From NCBI RefSeq assembly GCF_020497125.1, contig NC_059082.1:65860948-65924947 (forward strand): a stretch of 64,000 nucleotides of DNA. The letters run 5' to 3'. Position numbers and translations under genes: made by a program. The first letter of the stretch is position 1. Each line of letters starts with the position of its first letter. The DNA comes from Mauremys mutica (lineage: Eukaryota > Chordata > Testudines > Geoemydidae). A model generated the notes under the pieces. The model did not search any database, was not told the DNA's origin, and saw only the letters and a list, made by a program, of their open reading frames with translations. Positions 1-9,724 of the stretch are shown one piece after another.

Positions 1-505
1 TAGCCTTGTATACGGTAATAATTAACTCTATGCAGTGTTATATTATATATGCAAGATAATAATTACATAATCATCAGCTCAGCAAATATAGTGTTAAATA
101 TCTTTTTGCTTTCTAGATCACCGCTGAGACTCAAACATGAAAACATGGGATGAAATCCTGACCCCATTGAAGTCAATGGGAGTATTGCCATTCACTTCAG
201 TGGGTCTAGGATTTCATTCCTAAAGTTCATATTTAATAAGGGAAAATTTAGAGATGAGGTGTTTTAACTAATTTTTTAACTAAAGGTATTGTCTAATTAT
301 GAGAATTCTGAACATAGTGCAGCCCTGTTGGAAGTACAGCAACTATGTCAGACACTTATGAAACAGATATTGAAAGTTGGGCCTGTTCAACTGCATGCCT
401 GATGTGTGTGGAAGTACCCAACGTAAATTCACTAATCAGGCATGTGTACATGGCCAGTTAGGTACTGTAAGATGCTAGCTTGTCCCCAGCCCATGAAAGA
501 CCCGC
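1..505. other. Non-coding, no gene seen
   Basis: AT-rich sequence without a recognisable exon. It holds one short palindromic repeat (151-216) and otherwise nothing I can identify. Confidence 0.6.
151..216. repeat. Short palindromic repeat, 'CCATTGAAGTCAATGG' type
   Basis: The left end TGAAATCCTGACCCCATTGA is mirrored by the right end TCAGTGGGTCTAGGATTTCA, giving an imperfect hairpin of about 66 bp. Hairpins with this CATTGAAGTCAATG core are scattered through the window and resemble old, short non-autonomous DNA elements common in amniote genomes. The family name is not known to me. Confidence 0.6.
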
Positions 506-1005
506 TGTCACACCCAGAGTCTCATTTCCAGGCATAGGTTTATATTCCAAACATAAGCAAACAAAAACAGTTCCTCAGCCCACCCTGGGCCATAGTTCCC
601 AGGGGAATTTCCCCTTTGCCTCTTCCAATTCTCCCTGCTTCAGGACCTAATAAAGCATTCCCCCATTGAGCACTGCCTCCCAGGATTCTTTCCTTGGAGA
701 CTATTTTCCTCCTGGTATATTCCTGCAGTCTCCCCTCCCCGGGTACTCTGGCAGCCTCTCCCAAGGAAGTTCTGCTACCTAGGTCTCCTGGCTTCTGGCC
801 TGTCTCCTTTTTCACCAGAGATCATGTCCCATTTTCCCATGTCTGCTCTCTTCCCCTTTCTTGAATGAGTTTCAGGTCTTACTCACCCAGTTTCCTCCCT
901 TTCTGGAGCCCAAGTGCCTTCCCTTATAGTCTGACTGGGGGTCAGCTGTTCAGTCACAGGTACTCTGGCCTCTTCCCTCTTTAAGGGCAGTGCCACCCGG
1001 TGACA
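506..1005. mobile_element. LTR-like unit, probable solo LTR
   Basis: A 500-bp CT-rich unit starts TGTCACACCC and ends CCCGGTGACA, so it has the TG...CA ends and short inverted termini (TGTCAC/GTGACA) of retroviral or Gypsy LTRs. An AATAAA hexamer lies at 649-654 on the + strand, but its position does not settle orientation. No internal gag/pol sequence follows. A clear target duplication is not visible next to it (flanks CCCGC and ATGTC), so the call rests on the ends and base composition. Confidence 0.55.
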
Positions 1006-1454
1006 ATGTCCAGCTGGCCATGTGCAAATAACTAATTTGAAAGCACACATTCCGCATGGCTTAGGCAGACATAAATGTATGCAAGCAGTTGCATATACCT
1101 AACTCTGAAAACCTGGCCCTTTGTCCAGGTATGTATTCAAAACAGATTTTAGCCTTTATGCAGGTACTATCTCATTTGATAGTATCATAATTTTAAAGAA
1201 AGCAGGGCAAAATCCTACCATTCCCAGAGCAAAAATAATTTAAAAATTTGTCCCTAGCCAACTGAGAATCTTGCCATCTTGTAGAACATATGTTATCAGA
1301 GGAGCTGCTGTCCAGTCCCAATGTACTGGCGGTACTCCCTACCTTAACTTACTATGGCTAAAATAAATAGCATCAATAGTATTAACATAGTTTTGCATAC
1401 ATAATGGCTTTCCCCAATGTATTTTAGTTTTCCCTTAACTATTTCTGAAATCTA
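1006..1454. other. Non-coding, nothing identified
   Basis: AT-rich sequence with no repeat that I recognise and no open frame of note. Confidence 0.5.
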
Positions 1455-1526
1455 GGGCTTGATCCACCTCCCACTGAAGTCAGTTGAAAGACTCCCATTG
1501 ATTTCATGGGAGTACGATCTCGCCCC
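1455..1526. repeat. Short palindromic repeat
   Basis: It runs from GGGCTTGATCCACCTCCCAC to GGGAGTACGATCTCGCCCC with the core CCCATTGATTTCATGGG. Same scattered hairpin class as 151-216. Confidence 0.5.
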
Positions 1527-1575
1527 TAATCTCAGTTTTCAGTTAACTGTTATGGTATACTAGCTTTGTCTAGAG

Positions 1576-1872
1576 CAGGGGTCAGCAAGTGTGTGCCGAG
1601 TCTTCATTTATTCACTCTAGTTTAAGGTTTTCCGTGCCAGTAATACATTTTAACGTTTTTAGAAGGTCTCTTTCTAGAAGTCTATAATATATAACTAAAC
1701 TATTGCATGTAAAGTAAATAAGGTTTTTAAAATGTTTAAGAAGCTTGATTTAAAATTAAATTAAAATGCAGAGCCCTCCGGACCAGTGGCCAGGACCCAC
1801 GCAGTGTGAGTGCCACTGAAAATCAGCTCGCGTGCTGCCTTCGGCACATGTGCCATAGGTTGGCTACCCCTG
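1576..1872. mobile_element. hAT-type MITE with 8-bp TSD
   Basis: The termini are CAGGGGTCAGCAA on the left and TTGGCTACCCCTG on the right, an imperfect inverted pair. The element is flanked by a perfect 8-bp direct repeat GTCTAGAG (1568-1575 and 1873-1880), the TSD length of hAT transposons. At 297 bp with no open frame it is non-autonomous. It lies just upstream of an inverted CR1 fragment. The left terminus is a little degraded compared with the right. Confidence 0.85.
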
Positions 1873-1892
1873 GTCTAGAGATATAGGACTGA

Positions 1893-2330
1893 ACAGAACC
1901 TCATCAAGGCCAGTCCCCTGCCATTGCCGGCAACCCAATCAGATGATCCCATTTGTAAAGTTAGCAAACACCCTTTTAAAACTAAGTAGGCCATTTGCCT
2001 GCACTGCTTGTATTGGAAGGCTGTTCCAGAGCCTCTTTTCTCTGAAGGCTAAAAACTTTCTGATTACCAGATTAAATGTATTCATGACCACTTTATACCC
2101 ATTTGTTCTGTGCCAATATTGTCCTTTAGCTTAAGAAGATCTTCTCCTCCTCATGTTTACCCCTGATGTATTTATAAAGCGCAATCATGTGGCTTTTCAA
2201 CCTTTGTTCTGCTAAACTCTAAAAGCCAAGCTTGTTTAGTCATCTCTGGTAAGATAGGCTGTACATTCTCCTCTTTATCTTAGTAGCTCTTCTCTGCATC
2301 TGTGCTTTACCTTTCTATTATTTTCCTTCC
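1893..2330 (-). mobile_element. CR1 LINE fragment, inverted and 5'-truncated
   Basis: Read on the minus strand this matches the 3' coding end of CR1-family LINEs. The plus strand carries the familiar antisense wording (GGCTGTTCCAGAGCCTCTTT, CCATTTGTTCTGTGCCAA, GTAGCTCTTCTCTGCATCTG). The short open frame on the plus strand at 1943-2134 is an antisense artefact of this fragment. Heavily substituted, with no complete reverse transcriptase. Ends are approximate. Confidence 0.75.
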
Positions 2331-2950
2331 AATTCAGACTTTAATCACTTTGTTGCAACTCTAGACCCTCAGCTTCCCTTACTAAGCTACAGCTATTCTT
2401 TCAATCTCACCCTGAACTGAATCAAATTGTCATTCCATTTCTAACTGAAGGACGACTTCACACCAAAATTCCAGGCACCTGCTTGGACCCCCTCCCCCTG
2501 CCAGTCAGCTTTGCTCGTGGAGTGGGGTTTTCTCTCAGGCTCCTCTGACCCTGGTTACATTTTTTTTATATCATTTTACTTACATATAGTGGGCCAGATC
2601 CTCAGATAATATAAATTGTCATAGCTCCATTGTAGCCAATGGAATCCCAGTGCCTGGCTATAGAGTCCCCATACCTAGTACAGATTACTGTCCATGGTAC
2701 TTTGAATCAGCTGTGCTGGCTGGCATACTGTGTGGAGGTTGAGCCAAGGGTTAGTCCATGTGCAAAGGCGGGGCCGTAGCAGCTTTCTAGAGGCTGCTCC
2801 ACACCAGTATACACATTCATTATTACCCATGATGCAGGTAGCCTGTGCAAGGGAGTTCACAATTTACCAATAATCTTCTAGAGGTATCGTACTTTGATTC
2901 TTGGTGCCCAACTCTCCAGTGGACTTAGCAGGTTGGTCTGAAGTTTTCTT
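2331..2950. other. Non-coding, nothing identified
   Basis: No repeat or exon recognised. The GGGCCAGATCCTCAGATAAT stretch near 2591 looks like the edge of one of the short amniote palindromes, but no matching second half is clear. Confidence 0.45.
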
Positions 2951-2958
2951 CTTGGTGG

Positions 2959-3266
2959 CAGGGCCTCCCAGAGGATTCAGGGGGCCTGCGGCAAAGCGGG
3001 GGAGCTGCAGCGCTTGTACTCACCTGGTGGTGGTCCGGGTCTTTGGCGGCATTTCGGTGGCGGGGAGGCCCTTCAGTCACTCTGCATCTTCGGCAGCACT
3101 GAAGGGCCCCCCAACGCTGAAGACCCAGAGTGACTGAAGGGCCCCCCGCCACTGAAATGCCGCCAAAGACCCGGACCGCCTCTGGGCCAGGGTTTGCGGG
3201 GCCCCTGCGGGGTCTGGGGCGTGGGGCAAATTGCCCCACTTGCCCTCCCCCCCCGAGGCAGCCCTG
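2959..3266. mobile_element. Palindromic GC-rich hAT-type MITE with 8-bp TSD
   Basis: The left end CAGGGCCTCCCAGAGG and right end CCCGAGGCAGCCCTG are imperfect inverted repeats, and a perfect 8-bp direct repeat CTTGGTGG flanks them (2951-2958, 3267-3274). Inside, GGTCCGGGTCTTTGGCGGCA near 3031 is mirrored by TGCCGCCAAAGACCCGGACC near 3158, so most of the element folds on itself. Open frames on both strands here are shadows of this GC-rich palindrome. Confidence 0.85.
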
Positions 3267-3274
3267 CTTGGTGG

Positions 3275-4254
3275 TGATCAGCTCAGGGTGGATTTGAATT
3301 ATATCTCTCACTTCCAGCAGCCACTGGGGCTGCTGACAGTCTCACTAAATGTTCTCTTTAAACATTTGTTAGTTAACTAAAACTAACAGCAGCACTGGTG
3401 GCTGTAGTTCAGCTCCATCCCAGGCACACTGGCAGCTAGGAGAATGCCGCTGCACACTCCACAAGTCTCCCAGAGAGTCAGGGCCCCAAAAGTAGCAGGG
3501 AGAATCAAGGTGCCCTGCCGGCCTCCAGATTAATCTTATGTATTTTACTCTCTTTGAGACTGAAACTATGGTGCCTGCACATAATTACCCTCTGGTCCAT
3601 TACACCAGATCTGCAGATGTTTGTGAAAACCTCTAATTTTGCGTGGGGTAGGGGAGAAGAGAGAGAAAAGTAAAACTATGGAATTTCACATAGTTCTTCA
3701 GCCAAGGAACCTCCAACCATTAAGCTTAACTGGGCATAAATCAGTGGATTTCAGTGACTAATGTTTTTCATGGTTCTATCAGATTTATCTTTTCTGCAAA
3801 GCAGGACCTCAGATAAAGATGCCAGGCAAAGATGGCCAAGGAACAGCAAGTAAGGAAATATACCTGAGCCTCAGGTTAGAAGTACATTGATTTTGGCAAA
3901 CAAATTTGGCTCCATTCAGCTATTAAATGTATTAAGTTAAGAGGAAATGAAGTCAGCAGCTAGGATGTTTGGCTGATGTATACTGTGCACCAACTAAATA
4001 CTCCAAATCTTTGTAATGAAATTAATAAATTATCTACTTTTTGGCTGTGCTATTTTCTCTACATCTTTAGAACTCACATAAATGGAGATGGTACTGTGGT
4101 ACATCACTGTAATAAGTGACTTTAAGTACATTATAATATCTCACCATGGCAACATCTTTCTGCTGATGTTATATATAGTAAAAGAAAGAAAACAAAAACA
4201 AATCACCAGAACCCTGAAAAGTAGAGGTGAAAGGCTAGCCCAGGTCAAGGATTT
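3275..4254. other. Non-coding, no gene seen
   Basis: About 1 kb of mixed-composition sequence. I recognise no exon and no repeat in it. Confidence 0.45.
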
Positions 4255-4318
4255 TATCTTCGTAACTGTCTGTAAAGTGCTTTGCACACTTTTGGCACCG
4301 TATAAACAATAAATAATT
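4255..4318 (+). repeat. Ancient LINE/SINE 3' tail (L3/MIR-like)
   Basis: CTGTCTGTAAAGTGCTTTGC followed by GGCACCGTATAAACAATAAATA resembles the conserved 3' tail of old amniote LINE/SINE repeats that end in an A/T-rich AATAAATAAT run. Only the tail survives. Class assignment is by resemblance. Confidence 0.45.
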
Positions 4319-5494
4319 TAAAGAAACAATACTTTTCTGCTTTTAATTCTCACTTTTTCCACTTTACATAAAAATACTAAACACAAGTGAATTTACCTAG
4401 TTAAATGGCTTTTGCTTGGGTAGCTCTGGCCAAATATAACTTGATTATAATAGAAAATGCTAGAAAAATTCACTATAGTTTGCTATTATACCTTGGAGTT
4501 TGGCACAGGGCCCAAGTGTGTGTGTGGGGGCGCCTGGTATAATTCCAACTTTGCACTTCCCTGAGACTTCCTAGTGTCTGTCCACCGCCTGGCATAAATT
4601 AGAGAAGCTTCAGGATAACTAACTAATTTATGCTGACTGGTAAGGCCCCCTAGGGGCTGTTATGCCATTTGGGGATTGCCAGAATGTAATCACTCCAACA
4701 ATGCTCTGACATGCCTCCTCCACCAAAGGGTTGGGAGGAGGATCTGGCCCTATGTTTTGAATCCATTACCATGTCTCTGTTTGATTCGTGCATATACAAA
4801 TCAGTGCTGTGGAGCAGGCATGTGTTAGGGAGGTCCTGGTGAAGAATGGGGGTATGTTGGATCAGAGGGTAACAGGACTGGTGGGGAGACATGGGGGAGC
4901 TATGGTGGTTATCTGTTACACAAAGGATGAATATGGCTTTGGGATGATGGGGGAGAAACAGGGCTTGAGTTCTGGGAGGGGGCAAGCAGAGCAGAGAGGA
5001 GCTCTGCCCTGCTGAGCCATCTATGTTTCATCAGAATGCGCCTGCCTTCTAATGAATCACCCCAAGGGTCTCTATCATGGAGCAAGAGGGGACGAGAACA
5101 GGGAAGTGGTAGCCATCCATCTAGAAATGTTGTGGTTGTATGGGGGGGGTCAGTGGCAATGTTTGGTGGGATGCTGAAATGGAAGGGATGGGGCTGTGAA
5201 GTAAGGTTGGGGGAGGCATCCTCAGCACTGAGGCAATGACATTTGTAGGGTTTCTCTCTGTGTTGTTGCCTAGTGTGCCAGGGAACCAAAACAACAGTGC
5301 TGGAGGAACCCTTCAAGTAACACTGCTTCAGGACGAACCCCATCCCAGGCCCCTGGGACAGTTGTAGTTCCCCTCCACTCCTGACTCTAACCTCCACTTG
5401 TCCTGTTTGTATATTATGATCAGTCACTAACATGTAAAAGAGAAAGATTTCAGTCCCAGCTAAAGGACAAATCTGAAGGTAACTTTAATGTCTT
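4319..5494. other. Non-coding, G-rich patch
   Basis: 4650-5430 is G-rich on the plus strand, which produces long open frames on both strands (up to 174 codons on the minus strand at 4909-5433). None shows a recognisable domain and the composition explains them. It may be an old repeat. Confidence 0.45.
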
Positions 5495-5695
5495 TGGCCA
5501 AAATGTTCAAAAGTAGGTGGCTGAAATTAGGCACCTAAAGAAGTAGCTTGGTTTTCAGGTCACTGAGCAGCCACAATTCCTGGTGACTTTGAATGGAGTT
5601 GTAGGGCTCATCACCCAAAAAAGTCGGGTCACTCATTTAGGTGACTATGAATGCAGATGTCTAATTTTAAGCACCCACTTTGGAAAACATTGGTC
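5495..5695. repeat. Palindromic MITE-like repeat (TTGGCCAAAAT ends)
   Basis: The left half TTGGCCAAAATGTTCAAAAG is mirrored by the right half CACTTTGGAAAACATTGGTC. Inside, ATTAGGCACCTAAAGAAGTA pairs loosely with TCATTTAGGTGACTATGAAT. The whole ~200 bp forms an imperfect hairpin. The same class recurs at 13160-13330 and, shorter, at 40708-40786. Confidence 0.6.
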
Positions 5696-6188
5696 TTATC
5701 GCTTGTTTCACTCCCACACACTCTTCATTCATCCAACTTTTTTTAGAAGAAGAAGCCCTATGTTTATATTCAGTGTCAATAGGGAAGGAAGTGAAGGGGA
5801 AATATGAAAAGATTCTGAATTAAACCCAGACCCCCCCCCCAACTATTTTTAATCCTTCATGAATCTTTCATTACTACTTCCCACAAAACACCTCCTGCCT
5901 TCTCCAAATGTTCTATCAAATAAATAAATAAATGCTTCCAGGCTTGCTGGATTAAAAGCAGCACAAAAAATAATTGTATTTAAGCAACAAATGTTTTTTC
6001 AAGCTACAGGCATAGTGACTTCCCACCCCAACATCTTTTGCAATAGGAGTAAGATCTTTAAATGTCAGGAGAGTAAGTGCTGTTAGCTGTGCAAACAAAT
6101 CTGTAATATGCATATGAGGGAGGGTAGGGAATGTTCAGGATATGGAAAACTTTCTTAACCAGAGCATGGCTCTTTCTGCTCACTTGTA
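5696..6188. other. Non-coding, nothing identified
   Basis: AT-rich sequence with a short poly-C run near 5830 and an AAATAAATAAATAAAT run near 5920. Confidence 0.5.
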
Positions 6189-7203
6189 TATAAGGTTGCC
6201 AGGCGTTCAGTTTTCGACCGGAATGCCCAGTCAAAAAGGGATCCTGGTGGCTCTGGTCAGCACGGCTGACTGGGCCATTAAAAGTCTGGTTGACGGTGCA
6301 GTGGAGATAAGGCAGGTTCCCTGCTTGCCCTGGCTCCACACAATTCCAAGAAGCAGCTGGCATTTCCCTCTGGCTCCTAGGCAGAGGCATGGCAATGGGG
6401 CTCTGCATGCTGCACCCGCCCCAAGAGCTTGCTCTGCAGCTTGCATTGGTCAGGAACCACGACCAATGAGAGTTGCAGGGGCAGCACCTGTGGATGGGGG
6501 CAACATGCAGGTCCACCTGGCTGCGCCTCTGCCTAGGAGATGGACATGCTGGCCACTTCTGGGAGCCACCTGAGGAAAGCACCACCTGGAGATGGCACCC
6601 TGAACCCCCTCCTGCACCCCAACCTTCTGCCTCAGGTTGGAACCCCCTCCCACACCTTAACTCCCTCCCAGAGCCTTCACCCTTCACCCCCTAGCCCCCT
6701 GCCCCAGCCCTGAACCCCTTCCCGCACCCAAACTCCCTCCCAGAGCCTGCACCCTTTCCCGTACTCTGAACCCATCAACCCCAGTCCCACATCAGAGCCC
6801 ACCCCCCATCAGGAGCCCTCACCCCCCCACACACTCCAACCCCCTGCCCCAGCCCAAAGGCCCCCCCCTGCACACTGAACCCCTCATTTCTGGCCCCACC
6901 GCAGACCCCACACCCCCTCCCACACCCTATCGGTCTGCCTCAGCCCGGAGCCCCTTCCCACACTCCAAACCCCTCATTTCTGGCCCCACCCTGAAGCCCT
7001 CACCTCCTCCCGCATCCTAACCCTGCCCAGCCCAGTGAAAATGAGTGGAGGTGAGGGAGAGTGAGCAATGGAGGGAGGGGGATGCAGTGAGTGGGGGTGG
7101 GGCCTTAGGGAAGGGGTAGGGCAGGAGCGGGGACTCGGGAAGGGGCGGGGCAGCGGTGGGGCAGAGGCATTTGGTTTTCTGCAATCGGAAAGTTGGCAAC
7201 CCT
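6189..7203. mobile_element. Large GC-rich MITE with AGGTTGCC termini
   Basis: The left end AAGGTTGCCAGGCG and right end AGTTGGCAACCCT are inverted repeats, and ACTTGTA (6182-6188, 7204-7210) flanks the unit as a 7-bp direct repeat, probably a degraded 8-bp hAT TSD. Inside, 6340-6560 is an imperfect palindrome centred near 6455 (CATTGGTCAGGAACCACGACCAATG). From 6590 to 7020 runs a decayed C-rich tandem array of CCCTCCCACACC/CCAGAGCCC units. The 209- and 143-codon frames are by-products of the GC-rich interior. It shares its cassette with the element at 22817-23474. Confidence 0.75.
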
Positions 7204-7210
7204 ACTTGTA

Positions 7211-7729
7211 CAGGGGAGTAAAGGAGTGTAAGGATCCCCTTACTCCCTGCACTTGTTATCTGTGTTGCAAAGGACAGAGCAACTTACTAGTGGGTCCCAA
7301 CTCTCCTGCCATGGGAGAGCAAAAGAGTAGGTGGAGCCTTGTCTCCACTTTTCCACCTCCATGTGCCAGCTGTAGGACCTTGCATGGTACTTGGAGGGTG
7401 GAACACAGATTTCAGGAAGGGAGAATTTGGAGGAGGCACCAGGAGATCAGTGTATGTGTATATGGTTGGAATGCATTTCTGTAAGAAAGTTCTTTTAATG
7501 AAGAGTCTGTTTAGTTTTCAAAACATGGATTCTTCTCCTGTTATTGCCCAGCACACAGTACATGAAACATGAGACATCACAGCTGAGCTGGCACAGAAGG
7601 AGAAATACGTTGTACCAGGCAAAGGGCTGGCGCAAATTACTTTCTTCCATGGAACAAGGGAAAGCAGAGATTGAATTGTCATTCTTTGAGCCAAAACGGA
7701 TTCAAAACTAGATTCAAAAGGGGCAGGTG
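7211..7729. other. Non-coding, nothing identified
   Basis: No convincing repeat or exon. It may include a degraded 5' part of the following CR1, but I cannot align it. Confidence 0.4.
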
Positions 7730-7957
7730 AAAAACGACCACAGATAAGCATAAAAAAGGCCACCTAAACAAAGCTAGAGATTCTATAAATATACTAGGAG
7801 CAAGAGAAAGACACTGGATAGCATAGGTCCTCTGCTTACTGGGGAAAGAGAGCTAATAACTGTTGACATCAAGATGACTAAGGTGTTCAATGCTTATTTT
7901 ACTTCAGTCATAACTAAGAAGGTTAATGGTGACCAGATACGCAACACAATTATTATT

Positions 7958-8130
7958 CAGATTTAAAATTTTATTAGAAAATGTTTAAAAATAAATGATA
8001 CAAAGCGTTGAAAATTCAGTTAATAGTCATCGGGGGTACCATACAGAGTATAGGGGGATGTTAGTATTTTGACATTGATTAGCGCATAACACATACAGTC
8101 TGCAGTATCTCCATTGCGGGGGTTTAAGGT
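7958..8130 (-). other. Unidentified insert within the CR1
   Basis: The CR1 reads up to ...GACCAGATACGCAACACAAT and resumes at ACAAGGGGAAAGGAATGC. The ~170 bp between are not CR1. On the minus strand the insert ends with AATAAAATTTTAAATCTG, containing an AATAAA hexamer, so it could be the 3' end of a retrocopied transcript or an LTR fragment. No TSD is clear, and it could instead be a local rearrangement. Confidence 0.45.
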
Positions 8131-8533
8131 AACTACAAGGGGAAAGGAATGCAAGCCAAAACAGTGAAAGAACAAGTAAAAGATTATTTAGATAAGTTAG
8201 ATCTATTTAAATTAATCCTAGGATACTTAAGGGACTGAAACAATCTCTGAATTGTTGGCAGTTATCTTTAAGAACTCCTGGAGGACAGGTGAGGTCCCAG
8301 AGGACTGCAGAAGGGCAAACATAGTACCTATCTTTACAAAGGGGAACAAAGAGAATTCAGGGAATTATAGACCAGGATAGATACCTCAAAAGATTATGGG
8401 ACAAATTATTAAACAATCAATTTGTATCCTAGAGGAGAATGGAGTTTTAAGGAATAGTCAGCATGGATTTGTCGAGAACAAATCATGTCAATCCAACCTA
8501 ACTTTTCTTTGACAGAGTTACTGACCTAGTGGA

Positions 8534-8734
8534 TTGGGAGAAGCAGTAGATATGATAGATCTTGATTTTAGTAAGGCTTTTGACACAGTAACACATGACA
8601 TTCTCATAAGCAAACTAGGGAAATGTGGTCTAGATGATATTACTATAAGGTGGTTGCACAACTGGTTGAAAGACTGTACTCAAAGAGTAATTATCAGTGG
8701 TTCACTGTCAAACTCGGAGGGCATAGCTAGTTAG
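8534..8734 (+). pseudogene. CR1 reverse transcriptase palm fragment, inactive
   Basis: The longest intact piece of the CR1 RT reads DLDFSKAFDTVTHDIL, then LGKCGLDDITIRWLHNWLKD. The LDFSKAFDTV motif is RT block A and holds a catalytic aspartate. A TAG stop after SEGIAS (8731-8733) replaces the glycine of the usual GIASGVPQG. Just downstream at 8821-8832 the catalytic FADD box reads F-A-Y-D, so one of the two metal-binding aspartates is lost. The fragment would encode no active enzyme. In CR1, RT copies the element's own RNA by target-primed reverse transcription. Confidence 0.85.
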
Positions 8735-9724
8735 GTCCCAGAGGGTCTGTCCTGGGTCTGGTACTACTCAATATTTCCATTAACAACATGGATAATGGAA
8801 TAGAGAATACACTTATAAAATTTGCATATGACACCAAGCTGGGGGAGGGGGGAGTTACAAGCATTTTGGAGGACAGGATTAGAATTCTAAACAACCTGGA
8901 CAAATTGGAGACAAATTCAACTAAATGAAATTTAGTAAAGATAAGTGCAAAAAGTACTTCACTTAGGAAGGAAAAATCAAATGCACAACTACAGAATGGG
9001 AAATAGCTGGCTCGATGGTAGTACTGCTGAAAAGGATCTGGGGATTATAGTGGGTTACAAATTGAATACGAGTCAGCAGTGTGATGCAGTTACAAAAAAG
9101 GCTAAGATCATTCAGGGATCTATTAACAGGAGTGTCATATGTAAGACATAGGAGTAATTGTCTCCCAGTACTCATCACTTGTATGGCCTCATCTGGATTT
9201 TTGTGTCCAATTCTGGGAATCATACTTTAGGAAATAGGTGGACAAATTAGAGAGTCCAGAGGAGAGCAACCAAAAAACCTGGGCATGTTTAGTCTTGAAA
9301 AGAATACTGATGGGGGACCTGATAACAGTGGTCAGATATGTTAAGGGCTGTTATAAAGAAGATTGTGATAAATTTTCTCCATCTCCACCGAAGATAGGAC
9401 AAGAAGTAATGGGCTTAATCTGCAGTAAGGGAGGTTGAGCTTAGATATTAGGAAACACTTTTTAACTGTAAGAGTAATTATGTTCTGCAGTAGGTTTCCA
9501 AGCGTGGTTCTGGAATCCCCATCATTGGAGGTTTTTAAGAACAAATTAGACAAACACCTGTCGGGGTGGTCTAGGTTTACTTGGTGCTACCTCCATGCAG
9601 GAGGCTGGACTTTATGACTTCTCAAGGTCCCTTCCAGCCTTACATTTCTATGACTCTGTGATTCTAAAATGGATCCATTTTCAATTTCTTGCAACATTTT
9701 CACAATATCTTTATATTCGTATGT

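Larger units (their letters stand above)
7730..9667 (+). mobile_element. CR1 LINE, 5'-truncated, decayed
   Basis: This is the reverse transcriptase and 3' end of a CR1-clade LINE. Recognisable in order: the linker and N-terminal RT part (ATAGACCAGG, ATTTGTCGAGAACAAATCATG at 8360-8490), the RT palm (8534-8734), the C-terminal domain with VVLESPSLEVFKNKLDKHLSG at 9495-9565, and the 3' UTR tail CCTTCCAGCC...ATGACTCTGTGATTCT at 9640-9665. CR1 elements end in such short octamer tails and lack poly(A). Several frameshifts and stops, and a ~170-bp foreign insert at 7958-8130, make it dead. No TSD is expected or seen. Confidence 0.9.

Noticed and set aside
2925..3311. 128-codon minus-strand frame
   Set aside because: Shadow of the palindromic hAT MITE at 2959-3266.
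4909..5433. 174-codon minus-strand frame
   Set aside because: C/G-biased stretch open on both strands, no motif, no splice signals that I could defend.
6058..6687. 209-codon minus-strand frame
   Set aside because: Spans the left border of the GC-rich MITE at 6189-7203; no domain and an overlapping plus-strand frame.
6590..7020. CRISPR-like or satellite array
   Set aside because: Repeats are imperfect, lack spacers, and sit inside a MITE with inverted ends; a vertebrate context also rules out CRISPR.
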